Source of the DNA: Dehalococcoidia bacterium UBA5627
GTDB taxonomy: Bacteria; Chloroflexota; Dehalococcoidia; Dehalococcoidales; UBA5627
Reading direction: 5' to 3'
Assembly: GCA_002421585.1 (NCBI GenBank)
Contig: DIKD01000045.1
Location: 1 to 14,377 of the forward strand
DNA length: 14,377 nt
Shown: positions 7,177-14,377 of the stretch, in pieces
Numbering within the stretch: the first letter of the stretch is position 1
How the letters are laid out: the number at the start of each line of letters is the position of its first letter
Program-made: the position numbers and the translations under genes
The notes under the pieces: model-generated
What the model was told of the DNA's origin: nothing
Seen by the model: the letters and a program-made list of their open reading frames with translations, nothing else
Databases searched by the model: none

Positions 7177-8868
7177 ATGAAAAAGACCGGTTCACAAATA
7201 CTGTGTGAAAGCCTGATTAATGAAGGAGTGAACACAATGTTCGGCATACTCGGAGGTGTTGTCATTCCATTTTATGACACACTACCGCAGTACCCTCAGC
7301 TTAAACATATTCTGGTTGCGCACGAGCAGGGGGGCGCACACGCCGCCGAGGGATATGCGCGTGCCACCGGCAAGGTAGGGGTATGCATAGCTACATCAGG
7401 GCCGGGAGCAACAAATCTTGTTACCGGAATTGCAGATGCCTATATGGATTCTGTCCCCATGGTAGCTATTACCGGACAGGTCGCCCGTTCACTTATCGGT
7501 AAAGATGCTTTCCAGGAAATTGATATAACAGGTATTACATTACCGATTACAAAGCATAATTATCTCGTTACAGATACCGCCTCGCTGGCCGGTATAGTTA
7601 AGGAAGCCTTTTTCCTGGCAAGAACAGGCCGTCCCGGACCTGTTTTAATAGACATACCTAAAGATGTTCTAACAGGGCTGGCCGAGTTTAATTACCCCGA
7701 CCGTGTTTCTTTGCCCGGATATAAACCTAAAGTTCAGGGGCATCCGGCACAAATTAAAAAGGCAGCCAAATTAATCAACGAATCTAAAAAGCCGCTTATA
7801 ATTGCCGGACGAGGAGCAATTATTTCCGAATCCTACAATGAATTAAAACAACTGGCCGAAACCGCCCAGATACCGGTTATTACTACATTGCTTGGTATCA
7901 GTTCATTCCCTGAGTCTCATATCCTATCCTACGGCTGGCTTGGAATGCACGGTATGGCTTATGCCAATCTGGCAGTTGAAGAATGTGATGTAATGATTGC
8001 AATTGGGATGAGATTCGACGACAGAGTTACCGGTAAAATCAGCGGATTTGCTCCCAATGCCAAAATAATACATATTGACGTTGACCCTGCTGAAATCGGG
8101 AAAAATGTCCGGGTTGATATTCCTATAGTCGGAGATATAAAACCCATACTGCAAAATCTAAACAAAGCGATTGAAAAACAGGACCACATTGATTGGATAT
8201 CCAGGATGGACCAGTTACGCAAGGAACATCCGTCCATTAATATAAGAGATACAGATTTCATAATACCTCAATATGTAATCAGGCAAATATATGAGAGTAC
8301 AAAAGGTAATGCTATAATTGTAACCGGGGTCGGACAACATCAAATGTGGGCAGCACAACATTTCTGGTTCGATAAACCCAACAGCTTGATTACTTCAGGC
8401 GGATTGGGCACTATGGGCTACGGACTGCCAGCTGCCATGGGCGCTAAAGTAGCCTGTCCTGATGAAAATGTGTGGTGTATAGACGGAGATGGCAGCTTCC
8501 AGATGAATATACAGGAATTGGGTACGATAGCCAGGGAAAATATTGGAGTTAAAATTGCTATACTCAATAACGGCTTCCTAGGAATGGTAAGGCAATGGCA
8601 GGAGCTATTCTATCAAAGGCGATATGTTGCCACTCCGCTGAGTTGTCCTGATTTCGTAAAAGTTGCCGATGCATATAATATTCCTGGTATTACCGTTAAA
8701 AACAAAATCGATGTTATTCCGTCGATTAAAACAGCGATGGAAACTGAGGGACCTTTCCTGCTTAACTTTATTGTAGAGCCTGAAGAGAATGTTTATCCGA
8801 TGGTCCCTGCCGGAGCTTCTCTCTCAGAAGTACTAGAAGAACCGATAAGGAAAGTGAGGTGCAAGTAA
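7177..8868 (+). CDS. ilvB: Acetolactate synthase, large (catalytic) subunit
   Basis: Condenses two pyruvates to 2-acetolactate, or pyruvate with 2-oxobutyrate to acetohydroxybutyrate, the committed step of the pathway. The 563-residue ThDP enzyme has the catalytic Glu50 in AHEQGGAHAAEGYARATG, the GPGATNLVTG motif, a central FAD/DHS-like domain (GRGAI, GMRFDDRVTGK) and the ThDP/Mg motif starting at GDGS (437-440) with NN at 464-465. GMVRQWQELFY near the C-terminus is diagnostic for anabolic acetohydroxyacid synthase rather than the catabolic AlsS. A GGGGG stretch precedes the ATG. The stop codon is directly followed by the ilvN ATG, fitting a stoichiometric IlvBN complex. Confidence 0.97.
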   Translation: MKKTGSQILCESLINEGVNTMFGILGGVVIPFYDTLPQYPQLKHILVAHEQGGAHAAEGYARATGKVGVCIATSGPGATNLVTGIADAYMDSVPMVAITGQVARSLIGKDAFQEIDITGITLPITKHNYLVTDTASLAGIVKEAFFLARTGRPGPVLIDIPKDVLTGLAEFNYPDRVSLPGYKPKVQGHPAQIKKAAKLINESKKPLIIAGRGAIISESYNELKQLAETAQIPVITTLLGISSFPESHILSYGWLGMHGMAYANLAVEECDVMIAIGMRFDDRVTGKISGFAPNAKIIHIDVDPAEIGKNVRVDIPIVGDIKPILQNLNKAIEKQDHIDWISRMDQLRKEHPSINIRDTDFIIPQYVIRQIYESTKGNAIIVTGVGQHQMWAAQHFWFDKPNSLITSGGLGTMGYGLPAAMGAKVACPDENVWCIDGDGSFQMNIQELGTIARENIGVKIAILNNGFLGMVRQWQELFYQRRYVATPLSCPDFVKVADAYNIPGITVKNKIDVIPSIKTAMETEGPFLLNFIVEPEENVYPMVPAGASLSEVLEEPIRKVRCK

Positions 8869-9399
8869 ATGTTAACGACAAAGCACACACTGGTAGCTAT
8901 GGTTACCGATAAGCCGGGTGTCCTTAACAGAGCCGCCAGTCTTTTCAGAAGACGTGGTTTTAATATTGACAGTATAACCGTCGGACACAGTGAACTGCCG
9001 CATATATCCAGAATGACAATTGTTGTTATCGGCAATTCAGCCATGGTCGAACAGGTTAGAAAGCAGCTTGAAAAATTAGTCGATGTAATAAAAGTGGCAG
9101 ATGTTACCGAGGCAAAAACAATTATACGCGAACTGGCTTTAATAAAAGTAAATGCCCCCTCTACCACACGCAGCGAAATAATGCAGATAGTCGATATATT
9201 CCGTGCCAAGATTGTAGATGTATCTTCAGATTCACTTATAATTGAAGCTACGGGTGATGAAGACAAACTATCTTCCTTTTATAATATGCTGCGAGGTTTT
9301 GGCATTAAGGAACTGGCAAGAACCGGTTGCGTAGCCATGATAAGAGGTGGCGCGAAATCCGCTGCTATTGATAAAGAATCGCTAAAAGATATACAATAG
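8869..9399 (+). CDS. ilvN: Acetolactate synthase, small (regulatory) subunit
   Basis: Regulatory partner of IlvB that raises activity and normally confers feedback inhibition by valine. The 176-residue protein starts with an ACT domain (about 4-78; TDKPGVLNRAASLFRRRGFNIDSITVG) holding the conserved glycine/asparagine turn (DKPGVLNR, GFNIDS) that binds the effector in this family. A second ACT-like domain follows (about 84-165), ending GIKELARTGCVAMIRG, the usual IlvN/IlvH C-terminus. The start abuts the ilvB stop with no gap, so translation is probably coupled. ilvH is the equivalent name for this subunit. The residues needed for valine inhibition look intact, but sensitivity itself is inferred. 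Confidence 0.95.
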   Translation: MLTTKHTLVAMVTDKPGVLNRAASLFRRRGFNIDSITVGHSELPHISRMTIVVIGNSAMVEQVRKQLEKLVDVIKVADVTEAKTIIRELALIKVNAPSTTRSEIMQIVDIFRAKIVDVSSDSLIIEATGDEDKLSSFYNMLRGFGIKELARTGCVAMIRGGAKSAAIDKESLKDIQ

Positions 9400-9445
9400 A
9401 TGATCTATCTTTATTGATAAATTTATTATCCGGAAAGGGTTTGAT

Positions 9446-10444
9446 ATGGCGACTATATATTATGATGAAGATTGTGACCTGAACCTATTAGAGGATAAGG
9501 TTATCGGGGTTATCGGTTACGGTAGCCAGGGACATGCACAGGCGCAAAATCTGAGAGATAGCGGACTGAAAGTAATTATTGCCGAAGTTGAAGGAAGTGA
9601 TTGCTGGAAGAAAGCTAGAGAAGCAGATTTTGAAGTTTACACTGCCGACGTTGTCGCCAGAAAATCTGATGTAATCATGGTTCTTGCCCCCGATACCATT
9701 CAGGCAAAAATATATAACCAGTCTATTAAAGACGAGTTAAAACCGGGCAAGATGTTAATGTTTGCGCACGGTTTTAATATTCATTACGGACAGATTGTAC
9801 CTCCGGCTGATGTAGACGTAACCATGATAGCACCGAAATGCCCCGGTCATATGCTGCGAGAGACATATATTGAAAATTCGGGGCCTCCTGCTCTGGTTGC
9901 GGTATTCCAAGATGCTTCCGGCAAGGCTAAAGATTTAGCATTAGCTTACGCTAAAGGTATCGGTTGCAGCCGTTCCGGAGTATTGGAGACTACCTTTGCC
10001 GAGGAAACGGAAACCGACCTATTCGGTGAGCAGGCGGTTCTTTGCGGTGGAGTTGCTTCACTTGTAAAGGCAGGATTTCAAACACTGGTTGAAGCAGGCT
10101 ATCAACCTGAAATAGCTTACTTCGAATGTTTTCACGAACTAAAACTTATTGTTGACCTGATGTACAAAGGCGGTTTGAAATATATGAATTATTCCGTGAG
10201 CGATACCGCCGAGTATGGAGGTTACACGCGTGGACCACGTGTCATAAACGAGCAATCGCTCGATGAGATGGAGGAAATACTCTCCGAGATTCAGGACGGA
10301 AGTTTTGCCAAGGAATGGATACTTGAAAATCAAGCGGGGTCACCTGTATATAATTCATTGAAAAGAATGGAATCAGAAGAACTGATTGAAGAGGTTGGGG
10401 CTGAACTGAGAGAAATGATGCCCTGGTTAAAAAATAATAAATAA
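9446..10444 (+). CDS. ilvC: Ketol-acid reductoisomerase, class I, unusual cofactor loop
   Basis: Isomerises and reduces acetolactate and acetohydroxybutyrate to the dihydroxy acids. At 332 residues it is the short class I form. The Rossmann motif GYGSQG spans 24-29. The catalytic Lys131 lies in APKCPGH, and the four Mg ligands are in place: Asp191 and Glu195 (ETDLFGEQ), Glu227 and Glu231 (ECFHE). The loop after the second strand, which chooses the cofactor in this family, reads AEVEGSDCW (46-54) in place of the usual GLR.GS.SW: the phosphate-binding Arg is replaced by Val48, the last Ser by Cys53, and three acidic residues (47, 49, 52) are added. This suggests relaxed or NADH preference. The gene is 46 nt after ilvN, with GGAAAGGG before the ATG. 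Confidence 0.96.
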   Translation: MATIYYDEDCDLNLLEDKVIGVIGYGSQGHAQAQNLRDSGLKVIIAEVEGSDCWKKAREADFEVYTADVVARKSDVIMVLAPDTIQAKIYNQSIKDELKPGKMLMFAHGFNIHYGQIVPPADVDVTMIAPKCPGHMLRETYIENSGPPALVAVFQDASGKAKDLALAYAKGIGCSRSGVLETTFAEETETDLFGEQAVLCGGVASLVKAGFQTLVEAGYQPEIAYFECFHELKLIVDLMYKGGLKYMNYSVSDTAEYGGYTRGPRVINEQSLDEMEEILSEIQDGSFAKEWILENQAGSPVYNSLKRMESEELIEEVGAELREMMPWLKNNK

Positions 10445-10446
10445 GT

Positions 10447-10491
10447 GACGGAATATTGAATAACTCTTTATTAAATAAATCCAATATCGTC
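10447..10491 (+). promoter_or_regulatory. Upstream hairpin in the ilvC-leuA leader
   Basis: GACG (10447-10450) plus ATATTG (10453-10458) can pair with CAATAT (10482-10487) plus CGTC (10488-10491), giving a 10-bp stem with a 2-nt bulge and a 23-nt AU-rich loop. It precedes the GC-rich hairpin at 10527-10550 and could be the pause structure of an attenuator. No convincing promoter is visible in this gap. Confidence 0.4.
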
Positions 10492-10584
10492 GTCCTTTCA
10501 ATGGGAAATAATCTCATCCTTATTGGCCCCTCTCTATTGTCGGGGAGGGGTTTCCATAGCCATGAGAACAAATATTTTCTATAA
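10456..10584 (+). CDS. Putative branched-chain-rich leader peptide upstream of leuA
   Basis: An open frame from a TTG at 10456 (42 residues) or an internal ATG at 10501 (27 residues) to a TAA at 10584, 11 nt before leuA. From the ATG it begins MGNNLILIGPSLLSGRGF. Codons 5-8 are CTC ATC CTT ATT (Leu-Ile-Leu-Ile) and directly precede the 5' arm of the GC-rich hairpin; two more Leu codons (CTA TTG) lie inside it. The TTG extension adds Leu-Leu and Ile-Val-Val-Leu. Leu, Ile and Val make up about 12 of the first 28 residues. The frame ends just before the leuA ribosome binding site, so it could also couple translation to leuA. The ATG has no Shine-Dalgarno sequence and the TTG only a weak GGA 3 nt away, so translation is uncertain. 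Confidence 0.45.
   Translation: MNNSLLNKSNIVVLSMGNNLILIGPSLLSGRGFHSHENKYFL
10527..10553 (+). terminator. GC-rich hairpin, probable attenuator before leuA
   Basis: CCCCTCTC (10527-10534), 8-nt loop, GGGAGGGG (10543-10550), followed by TTTCC. The 8-bp stem contains one G-U pair and is very stable, but only three Ts follow, so termination may be partial. It lies between ilvC and leuA, directly after the Leu-Ile-Leu-Ile codons of the leader ORF. Confidence 0.55.
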
Positions 10585-10595
10585 GGAAGGATAAA

Positions 10596-12107
10596 ATGGA
10601 TAAAGTAGTTATTTTTGATACCACTCTGAGGGACGGAGAACAAGCAGCCGGCGCCTCGCTAAATATAAACGAAAAACTCGAAATAGCCCGCCAACTGGAA
10701 AGGTTGGGCGTAGATGTTATAGAAGCAGGATTTCCGGCTTCTTCCCCGGGAGATTTTGAAGCCGTAGAATTGGTATCCCGCGAAATTCGCAATCCGATAA
10801 TCTGCGGGCTATCACGTGCAATAGCAAGTGATATCGATAAAGCGGCAGAAGCATTAAAGAGTGCAAAGCATCCCCGTATTCATGTGTTTGTATCCTCGTC
10901 TGATATCCACATTATGCACCAGTTGAAAAAGAGTAAGGAAGAAGTACTGGAAATGGCGCAAAACATGGTAAAACGCGCCAGAGGATATGTGGAAGACATT
11001 GAGTTTTCCCCTATGGATGCCAGTCGATCCAACCCGGACTACATCTATCAGATGCTGGAAGCGGTTATCGATGCCGGCGCAACTACATTAAATATTCCGG
11101 ATACGGTCGGGTATTCCATACCGGAAGAATTCGGGCAGCTAATTGCCGGTATTTTTAAGAATGTCCCGAATATAAATAAGGCAAAAATAAGCGTACATTG
11201 CCACAACGATTTGGGGTTGGCTGTGGCCAATTCACTGTCGGCGGTAAAAAACGGAGCCCGGCAGATTGAATGTACGGTTAATGGGATAGGTGAAAGAGCC
11301 GGCAACGCTGCACTGGAAGAAATTGTGATGATATTGAAAACACGCAGCGATTTGTTTGATGTGACAACCGGCATCAATACGGAACAAATATACAAATCCA
11401 GCCGCCTGGTAAGTGAATTGACAGGTTTTCCTGTACAACCGAATAAAGCGGTTATCGGTGGTAATGCTTTCCGTCATCAATCGGGCATTCATCAGGACGG
11501 CGTAATGAAAATGTCCCGAACCTATGAAATTATGGACCCCAGAACTATCGGTTTGCCGGGTTCCAGCCTGGTGATGGGAAAATCCAGCGGAAGACACGCC
11601 TTTAAGGAAAGGCTGTCCGAACTGGGTTACAACCCGGCGGATGCCGATATTGACCGCTTATTCGTTGCCTTCAAAGAGTTGGCGGATAAGAAAAAAGAAG
11701 TCACCGATAGAGATATCGAATCATTGGTTGCACAAGAAAAGAGGGAAGGCATCATTACCGAATCATACAAACTTGACAGGCTTCAGGTTACCTGCGGAGA
11801 CAAAGGGGTACCTACAGCAGCTGTCAGGCTTATTCGTGATGATGGCAGTGTTATTGCTGATGCGGCACTTGGGACAGGGCCGGTGGATGCCGTATACGAG
11901 GCTATTAACAGGCTGGTAAAAGTTCCCAATAAGCTTACCGAGTTTACGGTAAAATCCATTACAGAGGGAATTGATGCCATCGGCGAAGTACTGATTAGAA
12001 TCGAAAGTGATGGAATAACATATACCGGTCGAGGCGCCGATACTGACATAATAGTAGCGTGTGCTAAAGCTTATCTTAATGCACTTAACAAACTATTAAG
12101 TGCCTAG
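10596..12107 (+). CDS. leuA: 2-isopropylmalate synthase
   Basis: Condenses acetyl-CoA with 2-oxoisovalerate, the first step of the leucine branch. The 503-residue protein starts with the TIM-barrel signature DTTLRDGEQ (8-16), with metal-binding Asp13 in LRDGEQ and His201/His203 in HCHNDLG. EAGFPASSPGDF and HQSGIHQDG are typical of LeuA and separate it from citramalate synthase CimA, although substrate choice cannot be proven by eye. After the linker (SSGRHAF), residues about 375-500 form the C-terminal LeuA allosteric domain (RLQVTCGDKG, ALGTGPVDAVYEAINRLV, GRGADTDIIVA), so leucine feedback inhibition is expected. The start has AAGGAAGG upstream. It follows a gap of 151 nt that holds a putative attenuator. 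Confidence 0.95.
   Translation: MDKVVIFDTTLRDGEQAAGASLNINEKLEIARQLERLGVDVIEAGFPASSPGDFEAVELVSREIRNPIICGLSRAIASDIDKAAEALKSAKHPRIHVFVSSSDIHIMHQLKKSKEEVLEMAQNMVKRARGYVEDIEFSPMDASRSNPDYIYQMLEAVIDAGATTLNIPDTVGYSIPEEFGQLIAGIFKNVPNINKAKISVHCHNDLGLAVANSLSAVKNGARQIECTVNGIGERAGNAALEEIVMILKTRSDLFDVTTGINTEQIYKSSRLVSELTGFPVQPNKAVIGGNAFRHQSGIHQDGVMKMSRTYEIMDPRTIGLPGSSLVMGKSSGRHAFKERLSELGYNPADADIDRLFVAFKELADKKKEVTDRDIESLVAQEKREGIITESYKLDRLQVTCGDKGVPTAAVRLIRDDGSVIADAALGTGPVDAVYEAINRLVKVPNKLTEFTVKSITEGIDAIGEVLIRIESDGITYTGRGADTDIIVACAKAYLNALNKLLSA
12081..12103 (+). repeat. Perfect 8-bp inverted repeat at the 3' end of leuA
   Basis: GCACTTAA (12081-12088), 7-nt spacer CAAACTA, TTAAGTGC (12096-12103). It covers the last codons of leuA just before its TAG. 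No T-run follows, so it is not a normal intrinsic terminator; it may be an mRNA-stabilising or processing hairpin between leuA and the next gene, or chance. Confidence 0.45.
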
Positions 12108-12139
12108 TTGAAATAAGAGCCGTTTATAGGGGTGTAGGT

Positions 12140-12550
12140 ATGCCTATTGAATTAGAAATGGTTCTGCGTGTACTACTGGCAATGGTGCTCGGCGGTATTT
12201 TGGGATTTCAAAGAGGCAAGGCGGAAAAACCGGCCGGACTACGTGACCTGATTTTGATTTGTTCCGGTGCTGCCTTATTTACAGTAGTATCGGTATATGG
12301 GTTCGGTATTACTGACCAGGCCAGAGTTGCCGCCGGTATAGTTACCGGTATAGGCTTCCTGGGTGCAGGGGTAATTCTGAGACGTGATGATTCCAATGTT
12401 GTTAAAGGTTTAACGACTGCGGCAACCATCTGGATTACGGCAGGTATCGGTATGGCAGCCGGTTCGGGTATGTATATATTAGCCGTAGCCGTAACTGTCA
12501 TGGTATTTTTAGTGCTTATTTTGCCATGGTGGTTAAATAAAAAGGATTAA
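12140..12550 (+). CDS. MgtC/SapB family membrane protein
   Basis: A 136-residue integral membrane protein with the MgtC/SapB core: LGGILGFQRGKAEKPAGLRD (basic loop after the first helix), CSGAALFTVVS, ARVAAGIVTGIGFLGAGVI and VKGLTTAATIWITAGIGMAAG. I count about five hydrophobic segments (roughly 5-21, 38-58, 63-80, 92-108, 110-130). It lacks the C-terminal ACT-like domain of virulence MgtC, so it is the short form common in bacteria. Family members are tied to Mg/phosphate or ATP homeostasis and membrane potential, but their biochemical role is poorly defined. It lies 32 nt after leuA and 32 nt before leuC, in the same direction, with AGGGG upstream. A direct role in leucine synthesis is not known for this family. 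Confidence 0.9.
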   Translation: MPIELEMVLRVLLAMVLGGILGFQRGKAEKPAGLRDLILICSGAALFTVVSVYGFGITDQARVAAGIVTGIGFLGAGVILRRDDSNVVKGLTTAATIWITAGIGMAAGSGMYILAVAVTVMVFLVLILPWWLNKKD

Positions 12551-12582
12551 TTATTTTTTAATTACTTATCAGGAGTATAAAA

Positions 12583-13836
12583 TTGACTTTAATAGAAAAA
12601 ATACTGGCAGCACACTGTGATAAAAAGACACTCAGCCCCGGGCAGTTTATCAATGTCCGTGTAGATATGGTGTTATCCAATGATATAACTGCTCCGATAG
12701 CTATTAAGGAATTTAAAAAAATCGGGGTAAGCAAGGTATTTGACCCGGCAAAGGTTGTAATGGTCCCCGACCATTTTACGCCTAATAAGGACATAGCAGC
12801 CGCTGAACAGGCCAAAATGGTGCGTGAGTTTGCGCACGAGCAAAATATCAATTATTTCGAAATCGGGAAAATGGGCATCGAACATGTGATTTTACCGGAA
12901 TCCGGTTTGGTTCTTCCCGGTGATGTTGTTATCGGAGCAGATTCTCACACCTGTACCTATGGCGCACTGGGAGCTTTTTCGACAGGTATGGGTTCGACAG
13001 ATATAGCGTCTGCTATGGCAACCGGTGATGTATGGATGAAAGTGCCACCAACTATTAAGTTTATTTATCATGGCAAACCCGGTAAATGGGTAGGGGGCAA
13101 GGATTTAATACTTTATACGATTGGAGATATAGGTGTCGATGGCGCTTTATATTCCGCAATGGAGTTTCATGGCCAAGCGATTAATGAGATAGATATGGAT
13201 GGCAGATTTACTATGGCTAATATGGCAATCGAAGCCGGAGGTAAAGCCGGTATATTCAAAGTTGATAGAAAGACTATAGATTACATAAAGTCTAAATCAA
13301 ATAAAAACTATACCGTATATGAACCGGATGCGGATGCCTCTTATGCTAAAGTTATTGAATATGATGTTTCAAATATCGAACCGCAGGTTGCCTGCCCGCA
13401 CCTTCCTTCAAATACGAAACCGGTTAGCCAACTGAGTAATATTAAAATAGACCAATCGGTAATCGGCAGCTGTACTAACGGCAGGCTTGATGACTTGAGA
13501 TTGGCAGCTTCGGTACTGAAAGGGAAAAATGTCAATTCAAAAGTACGCTGTATTGTAATACCAGGTTCACAAAAGATTTACCTGGAGGCAATGAAAGAAG
13601 GATTGATAGAAACCTTTATAAATGCGGGAGCGGTTGTAAGCACTCCCACATGCGGACCCTGTCTGGGTGGACATATGGGAATACTGGCTGCCGGTGAGAA
13701 GTGTATTTCCACTACCAACCGCAACTTCGTCGGCAGAATGGGGAGCACTAAATCGGAAGTCTATCTGGCTAACCCTGCAGTTGCGGCAGCCAGCGCCGTA
13801 GCCGGTTACATTATCAGTCCCCGGGAGATAATGTAG
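12583..13836 (+). CDS. leuC: 3-isopropylmalate dehydratase, large subunit
   Basis: With LeuD, isomerises 2- to 3-isopropylmalate; a cytosolic aconitase-type [4Fe-4S] enzyme. The 417-residue length marks it as the short archaeal/HacA-like subfamily rather than the roughly 465-residue enterobacterial type. Motifs: ADSHTCTYGALGAFSTGMGSTD, the cluster cysteines Cys297 (IGSCTNGR) and Cys357/Cys360 (TCGPCLGG), and NRNFVGRMGS near the C-terminus. The start is a TTG with AGGAG 7 nt upstream; no ATG lies close. Subfamily members also include homoaconitase and methylmalate-type isomerases; the leuA neighbour favours isopropylmalate. The small subunit leuD is not the next gene, as the following ORF is a methyltransferase. 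Confidence 0.93.
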   Translation: MTLIEKILAAHCDKKTLSPGQFINVRVDMVLSNDITAPIAIKEFKKIGVSKVFDPAKVVMVPDHFTPNKDIAAAEQAKMVREFAHEQNINYFEIGKMGIEHVILPESGLVLPGDVVIGADSHTCTYGALGAFSTGMGSTDIASAMATGDVWMKVPPTIKFIYHGKPGKWVGGKDLILYTIGDIGVDGALYSAMEFHGQAINEIDMDGRFTMANMAIEAGGKAGIFKVDRKTIDYIKSKSNKNYTVYEPDADASYAKVIEYDVSNIEPQVACPHLPSNTKPVSQLSNIKIDQSVIGSCTNGRLDDLRLAASVLKGKNVNSKVRCIVIPGSQKIYLEAMKEGLIETFINAGAVVSTPTCGPCLGGHMGILAAGEKCISTTNRNFVGRMGSTKSEVYLANPAVAAASAVAGYIISPREIM

Positions 13837-13839
13837 AAA

Positions 13840-14377
13840 ATGAAAATGCTTGGATTTGAGAAACTGCTTGTTAACAGCCCCTGGAGTAAAAAACGGGGAT
13901 TAGCACTGGCAAAGAAACTGTTGGAATTTGTTCGGTTTGATGACAGGACAGATTTCCTCGAAATCGGCTGCGGGAACGGAGTAGTTAGTAAATATATGGC
14001 GAAAACGTATATGGGCAGTGTTACCGCCACCGATATAGATTCCAAGCAGATTGATGCAAATATATTAGCTGCAACGAAACTCTCGAACCTTACGTTTAAG
14101 ATAGCCGATGCCGTTAATCTTCCATTTAAAGATGAAAGTTTCGATGTCATAATATCTTTCGGAGTTTTGCATCATATCGATGGCTGGCAAAAAGCGTTAT
14201 CCGAAATCAAGCGGGTATTAAAACCCGGAGGTTATCTTGTTTATGCCGAGGTTATTTATCCGGAATCAATTTCCGGCATGGATAAAATGTCCAGGTTCAG
14301 TTTCGGATTGGAAGCAATAGATATAGATGAAGTACAGGATTTTTTTGATACCAATGGCTTTGAGGAGATTCATTCAC
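13840..14377 (+). CDS. Class I SAM-dependent methyltransferase, partial (C-terminus beyond window)
   Basis: An open frame from ATG 13840 (alternative ATG 13846) to the window end, 179 codons, with no stop. It has the class I Rossmann methyltransferase motifs: motif I LEIGCGNG (40-47), an acidic residue pair at the end of strand 2 (TDID, 64-67), motif II/III IADAVNLPF (88-96) and DESFDVIISFGVLHHI (98-113), then LKPGGYLVYAEV. The set resembles the Methyltransf_11/UbiE-like group; the substrate cannot be predicted. It starts 3 nt after the leuC stop and has GGGAGA about 11 nt upstream inside leuC, so it is probably read with the operon. It is not a LeuD or LeuB. Confidence 0.88.
   Translation, partial: MKMLGFEKLLVNSPWSKKRGLALAKKLLEFVRFDDRTDFLEIGCGNGVVSKYMAKTYMGSVTATDIDSKQIDANILAATKLSNLTFKIADAVNLPFKDESFDVIISFGVLHHIDGWQKALSEIKRVLKPGGYLVYAEVIYPESISGMDKMSRFSFGLEAIDIDEVQDFFDTNGFEEIHS

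Noticed and set aside
8793..9266. A 157-codon minus-strand frame across the ilvB-ilvN junction
   Set aside because: It spans two solid genes on the other strand and its translation is a Ser/Thr/Ile-rich shadow without motifs.
9830..9850. Cys132 next to catalytic Lys131 in IlvC as an unusual substitution
   Set aside because: Lys-Cys-Pro-Gly also occurs in the E. coli enzyme, so it is within family variation.
1..14377. Mobile elements, CRISPR arrays, tRNA or rRNA genes
   Set aside because: No transposase or integrase, no regularly spaced repeats and no cloverleaf or rRNA-like segments were seen on reading both strands.

Overview
The window looks like a stretch of bacterial chromosome with moderate to low GC (impression, not computed). 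Genes are tightly packed, read with the standard bacterial code, and start from ATG, GTG, TTG and apparently CTG. I see no mobile element, tRNA, rRNA or CRISPR array. The gene content and style (short archaeal-type LeuC, compact ilvD-B-N-C-leuA-leuC run, guaA/purD/purE cluster) would fit an anaerobic Chloroflexota such as Dehalococcoidia, but this is a low-confidence inference from memory; no marker gene settles it.

Left part, minus strand (1-4190): a purine operon reading guaA, orfX, orfY, purD, purE (purE runs off the left edge). Gaps are 18-24 nt, or a 4-nt overlap. GuaA makes GMP; PurD and PurE act in the pathway to IMP. Two unrecognised genes sit inside it: a membrane-anchored helical protein (orfX) and a basic soluble protein (orfY). 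purD appears to start at a CTG that overlaps the orfY stop in a CTGA junction.

Middle (4191-5347): a 66-bp divergent promoter region, then plus-strand tsaC (threonylcarbamoyl-AMP synthase for tRNA t6A) and rpiB (ribose-5-phosphate isomerase B), joined by a one-base TAATG overlap.

Right part, plus strand (5348-14377): a branched-chain amino acid operon, ilvD-ilvB-ilvN-ilvC-leuA-(mgtC-like)-leuC, followed after 3 nt by a truncated class I SAM methyltransferase. IlvBN, IlvC and IlvD turn pyruvate (or 2-oxobutyrate) into 2-oxoisovalerate (or 2-oxo-3-methylvalerate). LeuA and LeuC start the leucine branch. leuD and leuB are not in the window.

The most interesting signal is regulatory. The gap before ilvD and the gap between ilvC and leuA each hold a short leader ORF beginning Met-Gly, with a run of Leu/Ile codons at codons 5/6-8, an acidic or Gly codon 9, then Pro-Ser codons that form the 5' arm of a GC-rich hairpin. 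Both look like ribosome-sensing attenuators built to one plan, placed at the two metabolic entry points (common ilv genes and leucine branch). Weak ribosome binding sites for both leader ORFs are the main reservation.
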